NCBI RefSeq assembly: GCF_019968605.1
Contig: NZ_CP082966.1
Coordinates: forward strand, 2,841,501-2,905,500
Source: Polaribacter litorisediminis
GTDB lineage: Bacteria > Bacteroidota > Bacteroidia > Flavobacteriales > Flavobacteriaceae
Direction: 5' to 3'
DNA length: 64,000 nucleotides
The notes beneath the pieces were generated by a model that worked only from the letters and a program-made list of their open reading frames with translations, was not told the origin of the DNA and made no database searches. Below, one piece after another: positions 8,546 to 16,106 of this stretch. The position numbers were made by a program, and so were the translations under genes. Every line of letters starts with the position of its first letter. Position 1 is the stretch's first letter.

Positions 8546-10102
8546 TTATTCTACAATAATAGTAAACGGAATTGCATATTTTACAGCAACTACTTTCCCA
8601 TCATTTTCTCCTGGAATCACTTTTGGTAAAGAACTCATCACAGATAATACTTCTGCCTTTATATCTTCATGTGGCGCTCTCACTTGCAAATCAACAATAG
8701 CTCCTTGTTTATCAATTTTAAATCCAATAAAAACCCTTTTTCTTCCAGATTCTAAACCTAAAGTTTTTGGCAAGTTTGCGTCAAAATTTGTAGCAAAATG
8801 TTTTTGAATCATTTTAGAGAAACAGTCTTTATCTCCTGTTTCACAACCTGGAAAAGTTGGTGCTTTTTCAATTGACATGAATGAAATTTCTTCTGTTTCT
8901 GTTACTTCTTTTATAACTGCACTTTTTAACTTTTCCAAATTAATAATGTTAGCAACAACTTTTCTTCCATTTTTTTGTTGATATAATTTAAGGGTTGTTA
9001 GTTTTGCAAGTGTATTGTCTGAATTATTTATTTTATCTACTTGTAATTCATACTCTTCTGCTTCTTCAAAAGTTAAATTATCAAAAGTAATTTCATCCCA
9101 GTCAGGAGCTGTTGTACCTATATATATATCAAGATAGCTTGTTTCTTCAGTTTCTCTAATTTTAATTGGCTTGTCTCCAAACTTTGTATATCTGATCTGT
9201 TGCTGTTTTACAGAAATTTTATTCGCATTCATATTTGTACTCTCATCTGAACAAGAAGTATAAAAAAGCATACTTGCTAATACAGGTAACAAGACTAAAT
9301 ACTTTAACTGATTCATTTTTTTTGATTTGTTTTTCGTCATCATAATAATTCGTTTTTTAATAAATGTTGGTTTATAAAATTGATTGATAAACGTTATGTT
9401 TTCAACCTGAAAAAAGCTGGATAGTAAATTGTTGATATAGGTTTCTCTATTTTCTAATTTTACAACAACTGCATCAGAAATATATTCGTGCACTAAGGTG
9501 ATTCTCTTTTGATAGAAATAAATCATAGGATTAAACCACATGGCTATTTTTAAAATTTCAAAAAACATTAAATCTAAAGAATGCCTATGCTGGCTGTGCA
9601 CCAATTCGTGCTGAATCACTTTTTCTTGTTGCGAAATAGGAATTTCTTTTCCCAAAAAGATGTAATTGAAAAATGAAAAGGCTTTGGTTTCATTGGGTAA
9701 TAATATCAACGTAAAATTAGCTTGTTTTGCAACTTTATATTTTCTGATGATATTGATAATCTTCACTAACTTTATCAAAAATAGCAATAAAAAAAGTACA
9801 ACTCCAAGCCAAAATAAAATGTTGATATAGTTTACAGATTCATAAAAACCAGATTCAGTTATTTTTTGCTGAATTACTTTTTCTGGCGATAAAACAATTT
9901 CTGGTAAATGCACAATAAACTCTCGTGGAACCGCCTTTTGAAAGTTTGGTATTTTTATCAAAGGAATTAAAAAAGACAAAATAGGCGTCGTTAATAAATA
10001 CCATCTGTTTTTAGTAAAAAACGTTTCTTTGCTTAAAAAGAAGTCATAAATCGCCAAGAATAATACTTGAAATAAGATAACTTGAAGGATATAATTGATC
10101 AT
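8546..10102 (-). CDS. BlaR1-type M56 membrane metallopeptidase with TonB-like tail
   Basis: A 518-residue sensor-protease of the BlaR1/MecR1 group. TM helices lie near residues 3-22, 36-50, 92-112 and 265-282. The zinc-protease motif HELVH is at 165-169, and a later acidic segment HEYISDA (205-211) fits the third ligand. Instead of the penicillin-binding domain of true BlaR1, the periplasmic C-terminus (~400-518) is a TonB-C-like domain (KRVFIGFKIDKQGAIVDLQV). A large class of Bacteroidota M56 proteins has this layout. With the BlaI repressor encoded upstream, the likely job is signal-triggered cleavage of BlaI. No beta-lactamase gene is nearby, so the signal and target are unknown. Confidence 0.88.
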   Translation of the reverse strand: MINYILQVILFQVLFLAIYDFFLSKETFFTKNRWYLLTTPILSFLIPLIKIPNFQKAVPREFIVHLPEIVLSPEKVIQQKITESGFYESVNYINILFWLGVVLFLLLFLIKLVKIINIIRKYKVAKQANFTLILLPNETKAFSFFNYIFLGKEIPISQQEKVIQHELVHSQHRHSLDLMFFEILKIAMWFNPMIYFYQKRITLVHEYISDAVVVKLENRETYINNLLSSFFQVENITFINQFYKPTFIKKRIIMMTKNKSKKMNQLKYLVLLPVLASMLFYTSCSDESTNMNANKISVKQQQIRYTKFGDKPIKIRETEETSYLDIYIGTTAPDWDEITFDNLTFEEAEEYELQVDKINNSDNTLAKLTTLKLYQQKNGRKVVANIINLEKLKSAVIKEVTETEEISFMSIEKAPTFPGCETGDKDCFSKMIQKHFATNFDANLPKTLGLESGRKRVFIGFKIDKQGAIVDLQVRAPHEDIKAEVLSVMSSLPKVIPGENDGKVVAVKYAIPFTIIVE

Positions 10103-10118
10103 AGGTATATTTTAAAGT

Positions 10119-10225
10119 GTCACTTCGAGTGATTTTATAGAGATAAAAATCGAAATAAAATTGTATCGAGAAGTGCGTTGTTCTCGATACTATTTTGACG
10201 AAAAGTCAAAATCACTCGAACCGAC
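10119..10225. repeat. 107-bp structured repeat with inverted ends
   Basis: The ends are inverted copies of GTCnnTTCGAGTGATTTT (10119-10136 and 10208-10225, 16 of 18 matching). Inside are a perfect 10-bp stem (GTATCGAGAA 10163-10172 with TTCTCGATAC 10181-10190) and an 8-bp stem (ATTTTGAC 10192-10199 with GTCAAAAT 10205-10212). It fills most of the gap between blaI and the M56 gene. A degraded relative is present near 40361-40375. Confidence 0.75.
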
Positions 10226-10275
10226 AAATTCTCTAAACTTTTAACTGAAAACTGCATCTGCTTACTTACTGCATA

Positions 10276-10638
10276 CTACTTATTTTTATTCACTTCTTTT
10301 AGAATGGACTCCAGTTCAGCAACATCCATTTTATTTTCTTTCACAAAAAAAGAAACCATACTTTTAAAAGAACCATCAAAATAACCATTCATAATTTTGT
10401 GTAAACTTTGGTTGCTGTAGGTTTCTTTATCGATTAAAGGAAAATACACATACCCTCTACCCTTGGCTTTATGCCCAACAAATTCTTTGGTTTCTAAAAT
10501 TCTAATAATGGTAGAAACCGTATTGTAAGCAGGTTTCGGTATTGGTAATTTTTCAATAACATCTTTTACAGAAGTTTCTTGCAAATCCCATAAAACTTGC
10601 ATAATTTGTTCTTCAGCTTTTGTTAATTGTTTTTTCAT
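10276..10638 (-). CDS. blaI: BlaI/MecI/CopY family transcriptional repressor
   Basis: A 120-residue winged-helix repressor. The start is placed at ATG 10636-10638 because the protein then begins MKKQLTKAEEQIMQVLWDL, the usual BlaI N-terminus; a longer frame exists only from a TTG. The body contains the DNA-binding helix region (TVSTIIRILETKEFVGHKAKGR) and the C-terminal dimerisation part. It heads the operon with the M56 protease, which presumably cleaves it. A perfect 36-bp palindrome begins 36 nt upstream of the start and is the obvious operator. Confidence 0.93.
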   Translation of the reverse strand: MKKQLTKAEEQIMQVLWDLQETSVKDVIEKLPIPKPAYNTVSTIIRILETKEFVGHKAKGRGYVYFPLIDKETYSNQSLHKIMNGYFDGSFKSMVSFFVKENKMDVAELESILKEVNKNK

Positions 10639-10644
10639 AATTTT

Positions 10645-10710
10645 AACTAATATTTTAGTTTGATATGACAAATATAACTAAATAATTAGTTTAAACTAAT
10701 TATTTAGTTA
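10645..10710 (-). promoter_or_regulatory. BlaI operator candidate: 36-bp perfect palindrome plus a second site
   Basis: Positions 10675-10710 are a perfect 36-bp palindrome; each arm reads TAACTAAATAATTAGTTT toward the centre. A second, imperfect copy of the same AACTAA...TTAGTT half-site pair lies at 10645-10660, between the palindrome and the blaI start. Paired palindromic sites upstream of an autoregulated blaI are usual in this family. Which protein binds is inference. Confidence 0.75.
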
Positions 10711-10875
10711 GAATTAATCTAACAAATGTGTGGTCATTTCGTCCTATCATAAAATTCAGCAGTGCGAAAAGATGCATACGAAACTTGATGCTTTAGGAAA
10801 GATTGAAGCTGGCTATTCAAAGAAAAAATTGGATTATCAATCTCAAATACAGCTATTTATATTTAAAAATTAACG

Positions 10876-11376
10876 ATGGATATTTTTTTATTGATTCTAG
10901 GATTTTGCTTTGCTTGCCTCGGAATTATTGGTTCATTTTTACCAATTTTACCTGGCCCCATAACAAGTTGGTTTGGGCTACTGCTTTTATATCTTACAAA
11001 AATTATTCCGATTGATTATACTTTTCTCGGAATCACTTTAGCAATTGCAGTACTCATTTGGGTATTAGATTATTTTATTCCGGCAATGGGAACAAAACGT
11101 TTTGGAGGTACAAAATATGGCGTTTATGGCACCACTATCGGCTTACTCATCGGCTTGTTTTCTCCGATTCCTTTCGGCATGTTATTGGGCGCTTTTTTTG
11201 GAGCCTTTATAGGGGAATTACTCTATGACAACAAAGACACCAAAAGAGCGCTCAAAGCTTCTTTTGGTGCCTTTATCGGTTTTTTAGCCTCTGCTACTAT
11301 TAAGTTCTCAATAGCAACCGTTTACGTCATTTTATTCGTACTAAAGTTTTGGGAATATAAAAGTGAATTCTTTTAG
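10876..11376 (+). CDS. DUF456 family membrane protein
   Basis: A 166-residue integral membrane protein with about four to five hydrophobic segments and the DUF456 pattern: an N-terminal GSFLPILPGP segment, a GGTKYG turn near residue 75 and glycine-rich helices (GLLIGLF, GAFFGAFIGELL). The function of the family is unknown. It is divergent from blaI and seems to be a single-gene unit, followed by the IS66 element. Confidence 0.88.
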   Translation: MDIFLLILGFCFACLGIIGSFLPILPGPITSWFGLLLLYLTKIIPIDYTFLGITLAIAVLIWVLDYFIPAMGTKRFGGTKYGVYGTTIGLLIGLFSPIPFGMLLGAFFGAFIGELLYDNKDTKRALKASFGAFIGFLASATIKFSIATVYVILFVLKFWEYKSEFF

Positions 11377-11549
11377 GGTTATAGAGGTCAGTAGATCCTT
11401 ACTTTTATAAATTGTTGATTTTTAACAATTTACGTTAATGCAATTCGAAACCTATATTTAGTTTCTCAATAGTTCTCGACTGCGCTACCATTGACGTTAT
11501 TATTAAATAATTGTTTTTCAGTGATTTAAAGGTCGATTAAAGTTACTTG

Positions 11550-13110
11550 GTAACTATTCAGCCCAAACAGTAATAAAAGGATTTTTCAGAAAAGCATTTC
11601 GAATATTTTCAAGCACATTTTCCTTATTTTTCTTGAGTGTGGTTATGTATCCTCTAATGCAGGCAAAGTAACTTGCATGCGTTTGAGCTCTAAAACAACC
11701 AGACACTTTTTGCTTGACTTTAATCATCCTGAGATCTCTTTCGGCTTGATTATTATCAAAAGGAATTTCAGCTTTCTCGATAAATTTAAGAATTAGATAT
11801 TTGTGTTTTTCTAAAGCAAAAGCTAATCGCTCTTCATCAGTTTTTGTATACTTTTTATCGTATTTTTTTATCACAGGTCTAATGATGTTGACATACTTTT
11901 TAAATATTTTGGAATAATAGGATACTTTTAGATTTGGATTTTTCTCTTTCATTTTTTTAGCATCAAGAAGTAATTCTTTAATTTGTTTTGCCCAAGTGGC
12001 ATTAAAGGCTTCTTCTACATAAATAAGATCTCTTAAAATATGGGCATTGCAAAGACTGTGTTCACAGCCATACCCAAAATAGCTACTAAATCGATCATGA
12101 ATTAGGGTGCCATTATAAAGTGCCAATAACCCAATTTCATCCATCGCCTGTCTGCCTCTGTTTAAATGATGTGCAAAATAACTGATACTTTTATTACTGA
12201 TTACATGCATCCAAGATATTTTTCCGTTTAGACGAATACCTGTTTCATCGGCATTTAATATGGGGCTCTGTAATAATTGCTTTTTTATCTCTTGCTCATA
12301 TCCCTCTAACCGAGTAACACAGACCTCTTGAAAATTAGACAAACTACCTGTAGACATGCTGTGACCTGTTAAATCTGCAATGAATTCTTTACAGCGTGCA
12401 TACGGTAACATTTGATAATTTTGGAGATAGACACAGAGCGATTTTAGGTTGTTTCCATATTGAGTTTTTTGGGTAACTCCTTCTGGAAACTTTGCTGTAT
12501 TTTGAGTACCACAAACCCTACAGGTTTTCTGTATTGCTCTATGTTCTGTGACTTGTATTTTTATAGGCGGCAAATCAAAAACTTGTCGGGCATCATAAAT
12601 CTCGCTGCTCTTTGGTAAGTTATTTCCGCAGCAATTGCATTGGCTAATATCGTGAATTACGGTAGTATCTGGTGTAGCAACCATTTCTAATTTACTTCCC
12701 TGATGTCCTTTTTGACCGCCTTGAAGCTTATTGGATTTGGCTCGCAAACTTTTTGTTTTCCGATAAGGATCTTGCGAAGGAGCAACACTACTATTACCAC
12801 TATTTTTAGGGTTTTCGTATTTTGAGAGTTTGTTTTCTAATTCTACAATACGCAAACGTAGTGCAATATTCTCTTTTTTTAGAATCTCAAAATCTCTTAA
12901 TAGTTGTTTTATAATCGCTTTATCGGTCAAAAATAGTTGTTTTATCTAAGGTCGGCAACTAAATAATAATGACCAAAAGTTAGCCAAAAATACAATCATT
13001 GACTTATGAACCAATGTGAATAAAACAGTGCTTTTTTACTAAACCTTAAGAATCTATTGAAAATCTAACTAAAATTGTTAATAACTAACAAACTTCCGCT
13101 GAATAGTTAC
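11550..13110 (-). mobile_element. Complete IS66-family insertion sequence (ISBst12-like, one gene)
   Basis: The element is 1561 bp. The ends are perfect 13-bp inverted repeats, GTAACTATTCAGC at 11550-11562 and its complement at 13098-13110, beginning GTAA as in IS66 elements. Both sides carry the identical 8-bp target duplication GTTACTTG (11542-11549 and 13111-13118), also the IS66 length. It contains only the tnpC-type transposase; tnpA and tnpB are missing, as in the ISBst12 group. Intact ends and target duplication argue for a recent insertion. The 5' side (12931-13097) is non-coding. Confidence 0.95.
11554..12930 (-). CDS. IS66-family transposase (TnpC type)
   Basis: A 458-residue DDE transposase. 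In order: an N-terminal coiled coil (residues ~5-38), a linker ending GGQKGHQG (71-78), a zinc-finger-like region with two cysteine pairs (CNCCG near 98-102 and CRVCG 137-141), and the catalytic domain starting NADETGIRLNGK (226-237), with the final acid in FDNNQAERDLRM near 395. The only long start is TTG at 12928-12930, with no early in-frame ATG. The stop codon TAG lies inside the left terminal inverted repeat. The frame is intact, so the element may be active. Confidence 0.95.
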   Translation of the reverse strand: MTDKAIIKQLLRDFEILKKENIALRLRIVELENKLSKYENPKNSGNSSVAPSQDPYRKTKSLRAKSNKLQGGQKGHQGSKLEMVATPDTTVIHDISQCNCCGNNLPKSSEIYDARQVFDLPPIKIQVTEHRAIQKTCRVCGTQNTAKFPEGVTQKTQYGNNLKSLCVYLQNYQMLPYARCKEFIADLTGHSMSTGSLSNFQEVCVTRLEGYEQEIKKQLLQSPILNADETGIRLNGKISWMHVISNKSISYFAHHLNRGRQAMDEIGLLALYNGTLIHDRFSSYFGYGCEHSLCNAHILRDLIYVEEAFNATWAKQIKELLLDAKKMKEKNPNLKVSYYSKIFKKYVNIIRPVIKKYDKKYTKTDEERLAFALEKHKYLILKFIEKAEIPFDNNQAERDLRMIKVKQKVSGCFRAQTHASYFACIRGYITTLKKNKENVLENIRNAFLKNPFITVWAE

Positions 13111-13255
13111 GTTACTTGTATTTTTACAATTATTTTGCAATTCAGTATATTTAAAACCAATTTACGTCATCTTCTACGCTTGTAAAAATTTTTTTCTTGG
13201 GTCTCGAACAGACAGTATATATAAATTCAATTTTTTAACAATCAAATAACTAAAA

Positions 13256-13852
13256 TTACTCTTTTTCAGCCATTTTCTTCACATAATCAGTAATAATTAC
13301 AATCTGTGTGGGCCCTACTTTACCCTCAATATATTTTGCATTTTCATGATCTAAGGAAATTCTTCTTACCGTAGTACCTTGTTTTGCAACCAAACTAGAA
13401 CCTTTTACTTTTAAATCTTTTACTAAAACAACAGCATCTCCAGCTTGTAAAATAACACCATTGGCATCTCTGTGAATTATCTTTTCACTTTCATCTAAAT
13501 GATCTCCAGATTCTTTTGCAAAACGCAAATCATCGTCTTCCAAATACATCATGTCCAACAAATCTTTTGGCCAGCCTTCATTTCTTAAACGCGATAGCAT
13601 TCTCCAAGCCACAACTTTTACAGCTCTGTGCTCACTCCACATCGAGTCGTTTAAACAACGCCAATGATTTGCATCCATTTCTTCCGGGTTATCCATTTGA
13701 GAACTACAAGTTTGGCAAGTTAACAAACTTCCATCAACGCCACCTCCGCCTGTAATCGTTGGTTTTACATCGTAAATTGATAAACTATCTTTTGATGCAC
13801 ACAATTCGCATTGATTGCCACTTCTATTTTCTAAATCTTGTTGTAAACTCAT
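13256..13852 (-). CDS. PhnA (YjdM) domain protein
   Basis: A 198-residue protein. Start set at ATG 13850-13852, giving MSLQQDLENRSGNQCELC; the frame extends upstream without homologous-looking sequence. The N-terminus has a zinc-ribbon pattern with CELC (about 15-18) and CQTC, and the C-terminus has the PhnA SH3-like domain (DANGVILQAGDAVVLVKDLKVKG). The name comes from the E. coli phosphonate operon, but the family is not required for phosphonate use and its role is unclear. No phosphonate genes are nearby. Confidence 0.87.
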   Translation of the reverse strand: MSLQQDLENRSGNQCELCASKDSLSIYDVKPTITGGGGVDGSLLTCQTCSSQMDNPEEMDANHWRCLNDSMWSEHRAVKVVAWRMLSRLRNEGWPKDLLDMMYLEDDDLRFAKESGDHLDESEKIIHRDANGVILQAGDAVVLVKDLKVKGSSLVAKQGTTVRRISLDHENAKYIEGKVGPTQIVIITDYVKKMAEKE

Positions 13853-14014
13853 ATTATTTTTGTTTGATCTGGGCAAATGTAGCGATTTATTTGAAGCAAT
13901 TTCCTGCTTTTCGCACTCGCTTTGTGCCCAAAAGCGTAAGAGCTCAAACAGGTCGTTCAATCAGGGCTAGACTTGTTTGCTAGCTGTTTGATAATATTCG
14001 TATGAAGTCAGTTT

Positions 14015-14401
14015 TGTCATTCCCTTGAAAAAGGGAATCCATACTAATCTATTAAAAGATTATCATACCAATCTTTAGCTAAATCCCTCCAACCGATATT
14101 CTCTTTTTCTATCAACTCAATTTTCCAACTTCTGTTCCATTTTTTTAGTCTTTTTTCTCTTTCAATTGCCTCTTCAATATTTTGAAAAGTTTCAAAATAG
14201 ACCAGTCTATTTACTCCGTATTTAAAGGTAAAACCTTTTTTAATTCCCATTTTATGCTCATAAACTCTTCTTTGCAAATCATTTGTTACACCAATGTATA
14301 GAGTACCTCTTATTTTACTTGCCAATAAATAAACATAATATTGATGAATGGTTTTCATTTTTATTTTTTAAGTATGGATTCCCACTTTCGTGGGAATGAC
14401 A
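14015..14401 (-). mobile_element. GIY-YIG cassette bounded by inverted hairpin repeats
   Basis: Two inverted 31-nt repeats, 14015-14045 and 14371-14401, enclose the nuclease gene almost exactly: one overlaps the stop codon by two bases, the other begins 12 nt before the start codon. Each is an 8-bp hairpin of form ATTCCCnn-GAAA-nnGGGAAT. The copies differ at four positions, all in the two inner base pairs of the stem, and every change keeps pairing (TT/AA in one, AC/GT in the other). The ATTCCC-N8-GGGAAT pattern equals the dRS3 repeat consensus I recall from Neisseria. The arrangement suggests a small mobile unit. Confidence 0.7.
14044..14358 (-). CDS. GIY-YIG nuclease family protein
   Basis: A 104-residue stand-alone GIY-YIG domain, as in the UvrC N-terminus and homing enzymes. 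The opening YYVYLLASKIRGTLYIGVTND carries the paired signature (here VYL and YIG about 10 residues apart), then the catalytic arginine region LQRRVYEHK and a later glutamate in the FQNIEEAIEREKRLKKW segment. Such short proteins are common in multiple copies in Bacteroidota genomes; substrate unknown. It is packed tightly between two inverted hairpin repeats, which suggests that the enzyme acts on these repeats. Confidence 0.92.
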   Translation of the reverse strand: MKTIHQYYVYLLASKIRGTLYIGVTNDLQRRVYEHKMGIKKGFTFKYGVNRLVYFETFQNIEEAIEREKRLKKWNRSWKIELIEKENIGWRDLAKDWYDNLLID

Positions 14402-14406
14402 GACGA

Positions 14407-16026
14407 CTATATTTCCAAAGAAGTAAACTGAAACGTATTCCCATCAAACAAACCTTTATCAGATAATTTTAAAGACGGAATCACCAACAACGCCATAAAC
14501 GACAAACTCATATAAGGTGCTCGTAATTTACTTCCCATTTCTTTTGCCATTTTATCCAGTTTTGCATAAGATTTTCCAATTTCTTGAGCCGATTTATCAG
14601 ACATAATACCAGCAACGGGCAAAGGAAGAATTTTTTCTTCGGATGCATTTACCGCACAAACTCCGCCTCTATTTTCAATGACTAGATTTACCGCCTTACA
14701 AATCATTTTATCAGAAACCCCAACAGCAATAATATTATGAGAATCGTGCCCCACAGAACTTGCAATAGCGCCTTCTTTCAATCCGATATTTTTGATAAAT
14801 GCGATTGCGGGCTTATCATTCTTATAACGATTTACAACTGTCATTTTTAAAATATCAGTTTTTGTGTTTGAAACTAAATTTCCATCTTCAATTAATGCAT
14901 CAGCTTCAATTTGGTTTGTGACTAATTCGCCGTCTAAAGCTTCAATTACACTTATTTTTTTAGAAGAAGACTCGAATTTAAAATCAGACACTTTCTTTGT
15001 ATCCGTATTAAAATTATTGAGCACTTCAAAATTGACGTCCTGTATAAAACTTTTTCCGTTTTTGGCAACCAATTCGCCGTTTATATAAGTTTCTAAAACA
15101 GTAAAATTCTTTAAATTATCCACCATAATAAAATCAGCAAAATCTCCTTTTTGCAGCAAACCAACCTCTAAATTATAATGTTTTACAGGATTTACGCAAG
15201 CTGCTTGTAGTACTTTAAAAACATCAATTCCTTTGGCAACTGCTCTTTCACATAATCGATTGATATGACCTAACAACAAATCATCAGGATGTTTATCGTC
15301 TGAACAAAACATCATATTTTCGAAATGCTCTGGCAACAAATCAATCAAGGCTTCAAAGTTTTTGGCAGCAGAACCCTCTCTAATAATCACTTTCATTCGT
15401 TTTACCAATTTCTCTTTGGCTTCTTCAAAAGAAAAACATTCGTGATCTGTAGAAATTCCCGCTGCAATATATTTTGTAGCATCTTCTCCTCTTAATCCTG
15501 GAGCATGGCCATCTATAGGCTTGTTATTGTTTTTGGCGTGTTGAATTTTTTGAAGCACCTCTTCATCATCAAACAAAACACCAGGATAATTCATCATTTC
15601 TGCCAAATATTTAATATCCGGATTTTCCATCATCAATTTAATATCATCAGCATCAATAATAGCGCCAGCACTTTCAAAAGAAGTTGCAGGAACACAAGAG
15701 GGTGCTCCAAAATTGAATTTTAACGGAACTTTCTTTCCGTTTTCAATCATAAAATCAACTCCTTTTACACCTAAAACATTGGCAATTTCGTGCGGATCAG
15801 AAACCGTAGCAACTGTTCCGTGTATTACTGCAATTTTTGCAAACTCAGAAGGCACTAACATCGAACTTTCTATATGAATATGTGCATCAACAAAACCAGG
15901 AAGAATATAATTTTCTATAGTGTGATTGCACTTTCTAATCGCCACAATTCGTTTCTTTTCAACTTCAATTTCTCCCTTAAAAATGATGTTATTTACTACA
16001 TCTACAATGTTCCCTTGTACAATCAT
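14407..16026 (-). CDS. ade: Adenine deaminase
   Basis: A 539-residue amidohydrolase-fold enzyme that deaminates adenine to hypoxanthine, feeding purine salvage (an Hpt domain is encoded at 4441). The metal-binding motif DAHIHIESS is at 47-55, followed by the adenine-deaminase-specific [11 protein letters not shown]. Later segments include [24 protein letters not shown] and the C-terminal [10 protein letters not shown] and GGVCAV motifs. The length fits the ADE family (about 540-600). The gene is divergent from the next large gene and starts at ATG 16024-16026. Confidence 0.95.
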   Translation of the reverse strand: MIVQGNIVDVVNNIIFKGEIEVEKKRIVAIRKCNHTIENYILPGFVDAHIHIESSMLVPSEFAKIAVIHGTVATVSDPHEIANVLGVKGVDFMIENGKKVPLKFNFGAPSCVPATSFESAGAIIDADDIKLMMENPDIKYLAEMMNYPGVLFDDEEVLQKIQHAKNNNKPIDGHAPGLRGEDATKYIAAGISTDHECFSFEEAKEKLVKRMKVIIREGSAAKNFEALIDLLPEHFENMMFCSDDKHPDDLLLGHINRLCERAVAKGIDVFKVLQAACVNPVKHYNLEVGLLQKGDFADFIMVDNLKNFTVLETYINGELVAKNGKSFIQDVNFEVLNNFNTDTKKVSDFKFESSSKKISVIEALDGELVTNQIEADALIEDGNLVSNTKTDILKMTVVNRYKNDKPAIAFIKNIGLKEGAIASSVGHDSHNIIAVGVSDKMICKAVNLVIENRGGVCAVNASEEKILPLPVAGIMSDKSAQEIGKSYAKLDKMAKEMGSKLRAPYMSLSFMALLVIPSLKLSDKGLFDGNTFQFTSLEI

Positions 16027-16106
16027 TTTAAAACTATTTTACACAAAACTACAAATAATAAAAGTTGTTGTGAGGTACATCCTAAACTTTATCTTATTTT
16101 TAGTTC

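Noticed and set aside
10276..10671. Longer BlaI start at TTG 10671
   Set aside because: It would add 11 residues running through the second operator-like site; the ATG at 10638 gives the family's normal N-terminus.
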